A DNA stretch of 64,000 bases from Mactromeris polynyma (GCA_032209605.1 JASFXZ010000014.1:6034912-6098911); one strand, 5' to 3'. Counted from the stretch's first letter, positions 1 to 11,022 are shown. Notes: generated by a model from the letters alone, not told the origin. A program made the numbers and translations.

Positions 1-90
1 ATCCATTCAGGATTTATGGAAGATGGGTGGATCTACCATGGTGTCCATCTAGGGTCTTCCTCCACCGTAATTGCTTATATAAAAGAGTCA

Positions 91-1671
91 CTGCATGACC
101 CCGACTGTTTATGTGACATAAAGTATCGCTACACAACTACACTGCATGACACTGACTGTTTATGTGACATAAAGTATCGCTACACAACTACACTGCATGA
201 CCCTGACTGTTTATGTGACATAAAGTATCGCTACACAACTACACTGCATGACCCTGACTGTTTATGTGACATAAAGTATCGCTACACCACTACACTGCAT
301 GACCCTGACTGTTTATGTGACATAAAGTATCGCTACACCACTACACTGCATGACCATGACTGTTTATGTGACATAAAGTATCGCTACACAACTACACTGC
401 ATGACCCCGACTGTTTATGTGACATAAAGTATCGCTACACAACTACACTGCATGACCCTGACTGTTTATGTGACATAAAGTATCGCTACACAACTACACT
501 GCATGACCCTGACTGTTTATGTGACATAAAGTATCGCTACACAACTACACTGCATGACACTGACTGTTTATGTGACATAAAGTATCGCTACACAACTACA
601 CTGCATGACCCTGACTGTTTATGTGACATAAAGTATCGCTACACCACTACACTGCATGACCCTGACTGTTTATGTGACATAAAGTATCGCTACACCACTA
701 CACTGCATGACCATGACTGTTTATGTGACATAAAGTATCGCTACACAACTACACTGCATGACCCTGACTGTTTATGTGACATAAAGTATCGCTACACAAC
801 TACACTGCATGACCCTGACTGTTTATGTGACATAAAGTATCGCTACACAACTACACTGCATGACCCTGACTGTTTATGTGACATAAAGTATCGCTACACA
901 ACTACACTGCATGACCCTGACTGTTTATGTGACATAAAGTATTGCTACACAACTACACTGCATGTCCCTGACTGTTTATGTGACATAAAGTATCGCTACA
1001 CAACTACACTGCATGACCCTGACTGTTCATGTGACATAAAGTATCGCTACACAACTACACTGCATGACCCTGACTGTTCATGTGACATAAAGTATCGCTA
1101 CACAACTACACTGCATGACCCTGACTGTTTATGTGACATAAAGTATCGCTACACAACTACACTGCATGACCCTGACTGTTCATGTGACATAAAGTATCGC
1201 TACACAACTACACTGCATGACCCTGACTGTTTATGTGACATAAAGTATCGCTACACAACTACACTGCTTGACCCTGACTGTTTATGTGACATAAAGTATC
1301 GCTACACAACTACACTGCTTGACCCTGACTGTTTATGTGACCTAAAGAATCGCTACACAACTACACTGCATGACCCTGACTGTTTATGTGACCTAAAGTA
1401 TCGCTACACAACTACACTGCATGACCCTGACTGTTTATGTGACATAAAGTATCGCTACACCACTACACTGCATGACCCTGACTGTTTATGTGACATAAAG
1501 TATTGCTACACAACTACACTGCATGTCCCTGACTGTTTATGTGACATAAAGTATCGCTACACAACTACACTGCATGACCCTGACTGTTTATGTGACCTAA
1601 AGTATCGCTACACAACTACACTGCTTGACCCTGACTGTTTATGTGACATAAAGTATCGCTACACAACTACA
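91..1671. repeat. 51-bp minisatellite, about 31 copies
   Basis: Tandem copies of a 51-bp unit (core CTGCATGACCCTGACTGTTT) run head to tail with few substitutions. Because 51 is divisible by three and the unit lacks a stop in one frame, a 559-codon open frame (16-1695) spans the array with a 17-residue Cys-containing period. The other two plus frames contain a stop in the unit. The kinds of substitution seen between copies mostly change the amino acid (for example Pro to His or Thr, His to Leu, Leu to Ser, Arg to Cys) and only two kinds are silent, which is what an unconstrained array gives. I treat it as non-coding. It lies on the 3' side of the minus-strand exon at 3041-3222 and may be in that gene's intron. 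Confidence 0.93.
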
Positions 1672-1695
1672 CCACTGATCCCAATGCACCTTTAA

Positions 1696-3017
1696 TTTGG
1701 GTATTGTACAAATGCAAACAATTTGGAAATCCAAAATGTAAATTAAATACAAGCCTTCCAAATAAATTGCCATCTATAAACAACAAATATTTTGGGCCTT
1801 AAAGACGTTGTATACATGTATAATTTTCCAGCATAGAATTAACAAGAAATATCTTTAAAAAAGATGATCGGCGCAAGCTGAAATAAGCGAAGTTGGTTTT
1901 TGGTTAAGACTTTGAGTTATTGCACGTACACCAATAAATAAAGCCACCCACGTACATGTATTATATTTCTGCTTCCTTTCATTTACATGTATTTGAACTT
2001 TTGAATATTTCAACAATAATAGCAGGCAAATGGTGCAAATACTTTGCTACATGTTCAATAGAATTTAAAAAAGGGCGTAAATTAATGTACATGAAAACAC
2101 ATTGTGGCATATGGTCCATTGGTATCAGAGATTTCTATAAAATCACAAGTTAGGTATTTATTCTTTATAAAACACGTACTAATACATTGATACGATATTT
2201 ACTCATTTATCTCATGTCTAAATTAAAGAAAGAATACGAGGTACGATTAACAATATTTGGATCCAATTTCTTTAAACGTGTATATCAAAATATTAAAACT
2301 TTCGAATCGACGAAGGCGTAAAATGATTAGACAATATTTATTCCATAGTCCTCACCGTACTTTGTGTCCACTCTGTTTGACTATCACAACTATCACAATT
2401 CCTGTTGACTTTGTCTGATTAACATAATATTGGCAAACACAACATTGTTTTATGTTGATGCAAAAAGTACATAAAACTGCAACAATAATTCGCCAGTAGT
2501 TAAAAGTCTATTTACTTTCTGTAAGTATGTGCAGCACAATCATGGATACGTATATCTACATTCTAACCATAATTCAGGAAATACGAATCCATTCATTCCC
2601 AGTCGAGCGTTAACACATGCAGAGTTAAACAAATCAGCGTCCTGTTTACAGACGAAGTTCGGCTGTCTAAATTTTGCTTCGACGTTTAACTTGAGATTTG
2701 ATTGGCTTACGCACTCATGTAGCTGCCTGGCTCCAAAGCCAGCACAATACAACATCATTTGTATTTTAATTAAATGTATATAAACTATTCTTGAAAAAAC
2801 CCTGTAAAGACTATTCATAGCAAACTGGTCATTTAATTAAAAAAAATATTCTTATTTATATTATACATGTATATATGTATTTTATGGCTCTATGTGCTTT
2901 TGGGCAGGCTGTGCACTTTGCATGTGTCATTTCCTGCTTGACTTATTTATTCATTTTAGCTTCCAGTGCCAAGTAAGATATTAAGAGGAAAATTATTTCA
3001 ATTTATGCCATTCATGT
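1696..3017. other. AT-rich stretch without recognised gene
   Basis: No convincing coding frame, RNA gene or element was seen. Two short opposed open frames near 2529-2818 overlap each other and show no recognisable motif. If the exon at 3041-3222 is real, this stretch is its downstream intron. I looked here for a following minus-strand exon starting with a Gly-Trp-Arg-like sequence and did not find one. Confidence 0.5.
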
Positions 3018-3040
3018 TCACAAATAAGTTCTTATTGTAC

Positions 3041-3222
3041 CTTGAACAGGCCAAGGGAGAATATCCACTTCTTCTTTGTCAAAATCTGTTACTATGGTTC
3101 CATAGCCTCGCAGTGTTTCTTCTGTTGCCATGACAATAGGTACAGGGTGTGGATCACCGTATTTCGTATCGAAGGCGTGTGTGAAGTCTCCATACCCCAT
3201 AGTTTCTTGCCAATAATTCATT
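3041..3222 (-). CDS. Internal exon, possibly ureidoglycolate-lyase-like (AllA-like) protein, partial
   Basis: Reading leftwards from 3222, 60 codons are open up to a good donor (CAAG|GTACAA; exon ends at 3041, phase 1). The peptide contains TEETLRGYGTIVTDFDKEEV and then ILPWPVQG. From memory, a pattern of the form 'xxE-L-GYG-xV-D-D-xxVEI-WP-G' opens animal and bacterial proteins related to ureidoglycolate lyase, a cupin-fold enzyme of purine catabolism; this assignment is unverified. An acceptor lies directly before it (CTGGCAG, exon from 3222); an alternative CAG lies about 18 bp upstream. The composition is more gene-like than the surroundings. The flanking exons were not found: the 3' part would lie to the left, possibly outside the window. 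That this is a coding exon is moderately likely; the family is a guess. Confidence 0.5.
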
Positions 3223-3234
3223 CTGCCAGTACTT

Positions 3235-4345
3235 TTATCTGCCCTATGTAAGGTACCTAATATATAGGATATAACATGAGTGGATATAAACTATGGAATT
3301 TATCTGCCCTATGTAAGGTACCTAATATATAGGATATAACATGAGTGGATATAACATGAGTGGATATATAGGATATAACATGAGTGGATATAACATGAGT
3401 GGATATATAGGATATAACATGAGTGGATATATAGGATATAACATGAGTGGATATATAGGATATAACATGAGTGGATATATAGGATATAACATGAGTGGAT
3501 ATATAGGATATAACATGAGTGGATATAACATGAGTGGATATAGGATATATAACATGAGTGGATATAACATGAGTGGATATAACATGAGTGGATATAGGAT
3601 ATATAACATGAGTGGATATAGGATATATAACATGAGTGGATATAGGATATATAACATGAGTGGATATATAGGATATAACATGAGTGGATATATAGGATAT
3701 AACATGAGTGGATATATAGGATATAACATGACTGGATATATAGGATATAACATGAGTGGATATATAGGATATAACATGAGTGGATATATAGGATATAACA
3801 TGAGTGGATATATAGGATATAACATGAGTGGATATATAGGATATAACATGAGTGGATATATAGGATATAACATGAGTGGATATAACATGAGTGGATATAA
3901 CATGAGTGGATATAGGATATATAACATGAGTGGATATAACATGAGTGGATATAACATGAGTGGATATAGGATATATAACATGAGTGGATATAGGATATAT
4001 AACATGAGTGGATATAGGATATATAACATGAGTGGATATATAGGATATAACATGAGTGGATATATAGGATATAACATGAGTGGATATAGGATATAACATG
4101 AGTGGATATAGGATATAACATGAGTGGATATAAACTATGGAATTTATCTGCCATATTTAAGGTACCTAATATATAGGATATAACATGAGTGGATATAAAT
4201 TATGGAATTTATCTGCCCTATTTAAGGTACCTAATATATAGGATATAACATGAGTGGATATAAACTATGGAATTTATCTGCCCTATTTAAGGTACCTAAT
4301 ATATAGGATATAACATGAGTGGATATAAATTATGGAATTTATCAT
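3235..4345. repeat. Nested minisatellite of 15-, 24- and ~65-bp units
   Basis: Two short units alternate: 15 bp (ATGAGTGGATATAAC) and 24 bp (the same plus ATATAGGAT or AGGATATAT). At both ends they are framed by longer ~65-bp units carrying AATTTATCTGCCCTA, AAGGTACCTAATATATAGG and AAACTATGG. All short units are multiples of three and lack stops in several frames, so three minus frames and one plus frame are open for 250-281 codons. This is a repeat artefact. The array begins within about 15 bp of the minus-strand exon at 3041-3222, and the long unit includes a CAGATAAA-like sequence from the intron end of that exon. Confidence 0.93.
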
Positions 4346-6118
4346 ACAAGTTTTCTGAAAATGATAGAAATTAAGGACATTTTGGCGAGTTTGTAACGTT
4401 TTCTGAATACGTATTTAATAAATTATGCAATTCATGAACATAAATATGATACATTTATGTTATTCACATACATGTAGTTATTAATTGCAAAGAAACGTAA
4501 TATACATTGTATTGGTAAAATTCACCTTTTCGCGCATAATACACGGTGTAATAGAAGCTGTCGTCACTGTGAGTTACGGTATATAGTTTAATTATATAGT
4601 TAACAGGTGACAGAAGTATGCCACCGTGCTATTGGTCAATATTTTCTAAAACGTGTTTTCATTGGCATACCGACTAACAATAGATTCATAATCGTTCTTC
4701 AGTTATTAAAAATGAAAGACTATTTCCAAATGAATATAAACAGGTTGTAAACAAAATGTGGGGTGTTCAACCTATGATAAAATGTTTTGGAACCTATTGA
4801 CCAATAGTCAAAGTCTACATAATAAAGATATGCACACCTTATTTTGAATCGACCGTGTATGTTTCCACAAGCTAGTTAACATTGTTTTATATGTAGTCCT
4901 ACATGTATACAATCCATACAAAAAGTAACACGAATGATGTATTAAAATTAATCTTCTAACCACGCCTTTACAAGATGTAAAGAAGATCTGTAAACAATCT
5001 ACCAAAATTTAATTTATCCTTAGAGGAACACACCACAAGTATTCCATTTAGTGAGTATCAGTAAACTTAAGGAAAACCATCAATTCATACACATAGGCTA
5101 TATACTCTCCTCAGGCTATATACTCTCCTTAAACACACGAATAATGAGATAAATTTGCGTTCCTGTTCACCAACTGTATGCACATACACTCCTGGCAAAA
5201 ATACATCATTTAGAACTAGATTGGTAATCGTGGGCTGGTAAATAAAGAACACATATATGTATATGGCTAGTGTACCAGTTTCCCATGGATAAATGCAGTT
5301 TGACTATAGTCTATAGCATTATTATGTATAAAATGAAAGACAAAGATATTACCTACGTCTTATCTATTCTCCTGTGCTTTGGTATGTAAGTATTTCTACA
5401 GATAACAATATGTAGACAGCTATATACATATAACAAAGCCAGGTTACACGCAAGTACATAAATCATGATACATGCACGTATATATAATTGTATTAATTAG
5501 ATTTTCTACAATACTCACAAATACAGCAGTGTTGTAATTATATGAACTGTCACGTTTGTGAACTTTAAATATGTGTGACAGCTCAGTTCAGTGCAGGTTT
5601 ATTCAGGTATATATATTATATTACTGATTTATGCACTGTCGCCAAACTTGTAATAATCAACGAGTCCAAACATTAAATGCATTTAGAACTATACAAATAT
5701 TAGAAAATGCGAGCGATTTTACCTCTTGTGTGTTCATTATATATCAAGTATCCATATACAAAATATTTCGACATAACATTTATACTTTTAGAAAAATGCC
5801 AAACGTTTAAGCGCTAAGAATTGAAAAGGGATATTTAGCTTTCTAATCTACGAGTGCTTTACTTAATTAAGAATGAAAATTTAATGGCGCAACATAAAGA
5901 AACGATATTGGTTGCAGTTTGTAGACCTGATATAATAGTATATAGGGTACTTACAACAAATTTGGAGCGTTCCAGTTAGCAGTAGAAATCACGTCGATGC
6001 TTTGTATTTATTTTTATGTTTGATTTTCTAATCTACGAGGCCTAATTTACGGGTCGAAACCTTGTCTAGACTCATCATTCTATCGGTTAATTCGCTCCAT
6101 TTTGCTTATTGATACCCC
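4346..6118. other. AT-rich stretch without recognised gene
   Basis: Nothing coding was recognised. Frequent TACATGTA and ATATAT words occur. The first copies of the CGTAGATTAG-type motif described separately appear from about 5840. Confidence 0.5.
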
Positions 6119-6157
6119 TTTCGTTGTTTATTGCACGACAGAGTTGTAGTCTGCAAA

Positions 6158-6171
6158 ATGGCTCAAACTAG
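6158..6171 (+). CDS. Candidate 5' coding exon (alternative start of KICS2)
   Basis: ATG GCT CAA ACT AG is followed at once by a consensus donor GTGAGT (6172), with an AAA just before the ATG. Spliced to the acceptor at 18505/18506 it reads AG|G ACA AGC ACC ATG TCT CAG, in frame with KICS2 and adding eight residues (MAQTRTST). This would need a 12.3-kb intron. The frame agreement has a one-in-three chance of being accidental. It may instead be the start of an unrelated gene, or nothing. No transcript evidence is available. Confidence 0.3.
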
Positions 6172-6871
6172 GTGAGTATTTATACGTGCGTTCTAGAAGC
6201 AAAAACATGACTGACATTGGATTCTTTGCATGAATTTGCGTGTTCATTTATTGCGGATAAATATTCAATTAAAATACATTATAGAAGTTTGTATATATCT
6301 TGGTGGTTCCCCGTCAAATGTCTGGCTCGTAGATTAGAACAAATGTCTCGTAGAATAGAAACAATAAGATAGTTCGACTTAGTGCAAATAATATGGTGAA
6401 GGAAAGATTGTTATGTCCAAAGTTGTGAGAAACATATTCTTAAGAGGTAAATATATACATAAAGACAATTTATTTTATGTTTCAATCTATCTTAATGGCA
6501 AGAAAAGCCAATGAAAGTTAATTTGAATTGGAATTTATTAATTTTCCATGTGTCTCAATAGTTGCAAATAGTGTGTGGTGTCTTACACTGGAAAAGTATG
6601 ACATTGTTTTATTCGTGTTAACATATGAACATTGAAGTAAAAAATAGAAAAACTTTATCAGTAAGTATTTATATGACTGCACTTTCGTTTATCTGAGCGT
6701 CCCGTAGATTAGAATTTATTTGTCAAGTAATGAAGGAATAATTTCCCCCTGTTTTTTCTGCTTTGATTAAATGTATCGCACTAGATTGAAAGGCTTTCAC
6801 ATAATAAAAAATATTTATCACGTAATTCAACATTTTTTTATTGAATAGTTGAAATTTAGAACACTATTACA

Positions 6872-7391
6872 TTAAGGGCGAATTTGTTTTGCAAAACCTG
6901 GTTCAGGTTTGAGGTTTCAGTTTTGTTGCAGTTTGGTTGAAAAACTTAAACCAGTTAAGAACAAGATTGGTCTGCGAACAAACAGATGATTTAGTCGATG
7001 AAAACTGGCCCACGTGATTTTGATTGTGCTAGATTGCAGACAGATTGGTGCGTGATAAGAAACTCAGAGTTAATAACTTTTAAACGTCTGTTTTGCAACG
7101 TAACAGAGTGGACAATTTTAAAGCCAGGTTCCCATGTAGCAAAGAAACATTTATTTTTAAACATTGCCCCACATATGAGTGGCACGGTCACCCGCCATAA
7201 AATCAGATAAATCAAACCAGACAAACCACACTTGAAGGTAGTTCGGTCAGTTTGATTAACCAGTTTAAGATTTGTTATTAACAAATACAGAAACTTGTTC
7301 AAGTTTGAAACCAGTTAGTTAAAACAAATGAATGGTTTGACAAACCAATTTTGGATTCAAACCGGTTTGGTACAAACAAATTCGCCCTTAA
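6872..7391. mobile_element. 512-bp non-autonomous TIR element at TTAA
   Basis: Perfect terminal inverted repeats GGGCGAATTTGTTT open (6876) and close (7387) a 512-bp element, flanked on both sides by TTAA (6872-6875 and 7388-7391). The TTAA duplication is of piggyBac type, but the TIR starts with GGG rather than the usual CCC; a TA duplication with a TIR starting AGGGCG is equally compatible. The subterminal regions are rich in GGTTTG/CAAACC words in opposite orientations. Open frames over it (6991-7302 minus and 6998-7210 plus) match nothing I recognise. It looks like a MITE. Confidence 0.75.
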
Positions 7392-8918
7392 GTAAGGTGT
7401 ATATATGCACGAAGTCAACAATATATTTATACGTGTATTGTTATCTCAGGATGGCCAAACATAAGTCCCAACGAATGAAATACTTGTACATATCTGTTCA
7501 TGCGTTTGTTGAAGACAAAGATAACATATTGGTACATAAAGAACCAACATGCGTGTGTCAGCTCTGTTATGAGAAGACGGTAAGACAAGACGTCCAGATG
7601 TAGAAGGGACGGAGTAACTTTGAAGTTTCAAGAAATGGTGATAGCGTTTCCTTAATGAATGAAAGAAACGAAGAATCGTAACAAATGGAATAAATAAATG
7701 AAAATGGTGCAAGCAAAATTAAAGTGCCTGACTTTATAGGGGCTGTACAAGACATCTGTTATATTGGACAGTTGTTTAAAATTGATACCATAGATGAAGT
7801 CATGCATGTAAATTAATGTTGAAAATGAGTTAATTCAGATTCATGAGACCGCAGAAGATTTATCAAATTTTGATCGAAGTAGGAAATGTTCTTCGTGAGG
7901 TGGTCTTGCAGTAGCAACACAGATAAATGGGCGAATACTTCCCATCCTAGAAGATCTAATACATTTCATGGAACTATCGATGAGCTCATTATAATTTACG
8001 GGACGAGGAAGATTTTAGTCGGATATACTTAAAAATCATCATAATTACGTAAAATTATGTAAAATCTCGAATGGGATATATTCAAACTGAGGATTTTAAG
8101 TCGTTTGCTTGACCGGCCCAAAACTAACTGAAATATATGGCAATTAGTACGCCATTATTGGCTGTAAGAATGTTCAACATTGAAATTTAGTTAAAAGTTG
8201 ACATTAAGTCACTCACATATATGCTTTCCACAATTGAACTTACTTACATACATTCGCATATGTATTTTTCTTTATCATTCTGATGTTTTAGTAAGTTTAA
8301 TTTGACATACTCCACACTGAAACGTGGGTCTAATCTACGGGACAATTTGTTCTAATTTATGAGGCGTAATATTCACATTCTCACTACGTTACCAACATAG
8401 AAAACCCCTAATTAAATTATTTCTATGGTCATTAAGGTAATATGTAACTGGGGTAATTGTATTTTTATAGCATTGTATTTATATGTATGTTAAAGTTAAG
8501 AAACAGATAATTCAAAATGCACAAAATATAAAATATTATTTGTAGCATCTTGAATTATTTTCCTAAGTTACGACGCATGAAAACCTTTGAAATCGATTGA
8601 TTCATAAACTTTAGTTTCCCTGCTAAAATGCTACAAACTGTCCATGGGATGAAAGTGGTAGATGATTTGATTTAATTGTTTTTACCTTGGGTAGGGTTAA
8701 TTGAAATAGAGTCCTTTGAAAACTAATAGTGGCACAGGTATAAAAAAAAAATGTACTTTACTTTTGAGTTGCATTTGAACCATTTTGGAATTAAACTTAG
8801 CAGACATCATGATGACCTCAAGCAATGCTGAATATGAAACTTGCAAATATGAAAGTCGAAAATTCAACTTTGTATTATACGAATTGGCAATTTTTCATAA
8901 GACTGAGTCACACGTGTA
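7392..8918. other. AT-rich stretch without recognised gene
   Basis: No gene recognised. It contains the last copies of the CGTAGATTAG-type motif. A 91-codon plus frame (7328-7603) starts inside the preceding element and shows no known domain. Confidence 0.45.
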
Positions 8919-9014
8919 GTTATCCTCCAAAAATCTAAAATTACTAAAATTCTTCCGGAGGCGTCGCCCACATGGGAAACCGGTGGCGACGATAAATAAA
9001 CGCAAACACAAACA
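8919..9014 (+). mobile_element. 5'-truncated SINE copy
   Basis: About 95 bp match the 3' end of the complete SINE at 10191-10493: TATCCTCCAAAAATCTAAAA, then CTTCCGGAGG, GTCGCCCA.ATGGGAAACC and GATAAATAAA.GCAAA. The tRNA head is missing. The copy is more GC-rich at CpG positions than the complete one. It is followed by a tract with GGACGGACAAGG and GTCCCCAAGTGTGGGGCC (about 9100-9160), which looks like a further old repeat. Confidence 0.8.
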
Positions 9015-9196
9015 GAACTTCTTATCCAAATAAACATTTGTGCGAAGTTTGGTGACTCTTTGTCAATTAGTAAAGGAGTAGAAAGGGACACAAGATTTTC
9101 GGGACATAATTACGGACGGACAAGGTCAAATATAGATGTCCCCAAGTGTGGGGCCTAAAAACGGACTGCTTATATGATAATGTGTATAAAATATAT

Positions 9197-9290
9197 GCGA
9201 GGCCATCCTTAAAGCTGTGTGTTGGCATAACCCTACCCAGCAAAATCTAGTTGGATATATAGGTAGGTGATTATTTTTTATTCATTATTT
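9197..9290 (+). repeat. Dispersed repeat fragment (GGCATAACCCTACCCAG family)
   Basis: The block GGCCATCCTTAA...GGCATAACCCTACCCAG...AAAATCTAG recurs in inverse orientation at about 62303-62470 with the same order of words. Here it directly precedes the GC-rich 42-bp array. Confidence 0.6.
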
Positions 9291-9323
9291 GAATTATTTT
9301 CTCAGTTGTCAGGCGCGTAGGAA

Positions 9324-9530
9324 GGTATTGATCATTGGGGCCGCGGATGGGGTGGGCGCGTGGTAGGTATTGATCATTGGGGCCGCGGATGGGGTGGGCG
9401 CGTGGTAGGTATTGATAATTGGGGCCGCGGATGGGGTGGGCGCGTGGTAGGTATTGATAATTGGGGCCGCGGATGGGGTGGGCGCGTGGTAGGTATTGAT
9501 CATTGGGGCCGCGGATGGGGTGGGTGCGGG
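9324..9530. repeat. GC-rich 42-bp minisatellite, five copies
   Basis: Five nearly identical 42-bp units (GGTATTGATCATTGGGGCCG followed by CGGATGGGGTGGGCGCGTGGTA). It stands out as GC-rich in an AT-rich neighbourhood. Open frames on both strands follow from the length being divisible by three, so no gene is called. Confidence 0.92.
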
Positions 9531-10178
9531 AGAGGTTTCCCCTCCGGATGAGAACATTTTCAGGCAATCCCCTTTCACAGGCGCAAAATCCATCACTTTA
9601 TGAATGATATTTTCCGAAAATTTGTTTGCTGCTTGTAAGTTATTACATTTATTCATACATATGTGTAATTTTGTAAAAAGTTAGGGATACATTTTGAAAC
9701 AGTTCAGTCGCATGTTAATGTATTTATTAAGGTACATGAAAGCAACATAAACAATGATATATATCATCATCATTAGCAAATGCGAAATCACGAAAACAAT
9801 ACATGCCATAGTTCACAAAACACAAGTGCAGCAGATGTGTTATCCACAAGGTTCTGGAATTTGGAATCATTGGGCGTTGAATGCTCTCGGTTCTGGAATT
9901 TTTAATACCAAGCGTATTTGGAAACATAAAATATCGAGGTTGATTTAGAACGTCCATTTCAAAGTCTACTTTCATAACGGAGATTCAGAATATGTATTTA
10001 ATTTGTATCTGCGTGCACTGTTAAAAATACTTCATGCGAGTAAATGGGATTATCACCATTTTAAGATTCAAAACAATGCCAAAATAAATATACTTGTCAC
10101 TTGGTTAGTATGCTTCCTTTCATGCCTTCATTAATCCACCGACTGTTTTCATACTAGCGAAGGCACCTGTCTGGTAGC
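9531..10178. other. Stretch without recognised gene
   Basis: No coding, RNA or repeat signal recognised. Two opposed short frames (9727-9975 and 9754-9948) shadow each other. Confidence 0.45.
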
Positions 10179-10505
10179 GATGATAACACTCGTAGCGGAG
10201 CCGTGGTCCAGTGGTAACGTGCTGGACTTGTAATCCAGGGATAGCAGGTTCGATTCCCCGCTAAATCACGGACAGTACTAACAGTCTTTCGGACGAGACT
10301 TTGCAAAACCGAGGTCCCGAGTACGATGTTTTACATCGGACACGTAAAAGAACCAGGTGTGCTTCTGGAACTGGGACATCTTCTGTATCATGCACTATCC
10401 TCCAAAAATCTAAAATGACTAACATTCTTCCGGAGGGGTCGCCCATATGGGAAACCGATGGCGATGATAAATAAATGCAAATACAAAAAAAAAGATGATA
10501 ACACT
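10179..10505 (+). mobile_element. Complete tRNA-derived SINE with 12-bp target-site duplication
   Basis: The body (10191-10493) is flanked by a perfect 12-bp direct repeat GATGATAACACT (10179-10190 and 10494-10505), direct evidence of insertion by retrotransposition. The head resembles a tRNA: A-box-like GTGGTCCAGTGGTAACGTG, an anticodon-like CTTGTAATCCAG (TGT, Thr-like) and B-box GGTTCGATTCC. A central block (GTCTTTCGGACGAGACTTTG, then CGAGGTCCCG and ACACGTAAAAGAACCA) belongs to a conserved SINE domain widespread in molluscs and other invertebrates, as far as I recall. The tail is GATAAATAAATGCAAATAC plus A8. The RNA polymerase III promoter would be internal. Confidence 0.92.
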
Positions 10506-10629
10506 GTGTCATACATATTAAACATCTTGGCTGAATAGATTAGTTTAAGATACAGATGAGAAGTAGCTAGGGTCCTACAATGTCTCCTGCGGTCCCAGCT
10601 CCTACGCACATGCTAATGTAAACTTTCAA

Positions 10630-10651
10630 CTGGGACCAATATTGGTCCCAG
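10630..10651. repeat. Perfect 22-bp palindrome
   Basis: CTGGGACCAAT is followed immediately by its exact reverse complement. It sits in a tract with several GGTCCCAGCT-like words (10588-10660). It could be a cruciform site or the edge of a degraded element. Confidence 0.7.
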
Positions 10652-11022
10652 CTATCAATATACTCCCTAAAAATTCCCTCAAAGACCCCTCAACATTTTT
10701 TTTTTGAGTTGGGGCCATTTTCATGGGTAGGTAGGCCCTATAGGGTTGTATCAAACTAAATAAGGTTTTAATTATGACCTGACTGAACAGTATGAAGGTT
10801 GAATAAAATTATTTAAACAACTGAGTGATCTCTTGGGTACTCGTTTCGTGGTTTGTGGTTCAGTACAAATATGGAAGTTTCAGAAGCGGCAAATGTAAAA
10901 CCCGTATTATATTACTTCGTTTAGTCTTTCAAGGTACTAAACTGTCAGTCACTGGAATAGTCTTCTTGCAGAAATCCAAACCCTACTTACTGTAAAGCAT
11001 TTCTCAATGGAGTACAAAGACA

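Larger units (their letters stand above)
5838..8372. repeat. Region with a recurring CGTAGATTAGAA motif in both orientations
   Basis: The word TTCTAATCTACG or its complement recurs with flanking similarity: near 5841 (TTCTAATCTACGAG), 6026 (TTCTAATCTACGAGG, then TAATTTACGGG), 6328 (CTCGTAGATTAGAAC, then CTCGTAGAATAGAAAC), 6703 (CCCGTAGATTAGAATTT), 7990 (ATAATTTACGGGACG), 8330 (GTCTAATCTACGGGAC) and just after it (TTCTAATTTATGAGG). Left-side copies face one way, middle copies the other. I do not recognise the source. It could be subterminal repeats of a large degraded DNA transposon or a scattered regulatory word. Confidence 0.45.

Noticed and set aside
16..1695. 559-codon plus-strand open frame as a Cys-rich repeat protein
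   Set aside because: It is entirely a 51-bp tandem repeat; the changes between units show no preference for silent sites and no intron, promoter or signal peptide is visible.
3257..4154. Open frames of 251-281 codons on both strands
   Set aside because: Unit lengths of 15 and 24 bp without stops keep several frames open on both strands at once, which is expected of a repeat.
9271..9656. Overlapping open frames in the GC-rich segment
   Set aside because: All follow from the 42-bp GC-rich array (Gly/Arg/Trp or Ala/Pro periodicity).
10197..10265. A functional tRNA-Thr(TGT) gene
   Set aside because: Anticodon-like loop and B-box are present, but the acceptor ends do not pair and the sequence continues directly into a SINE body bounded by target duplications.
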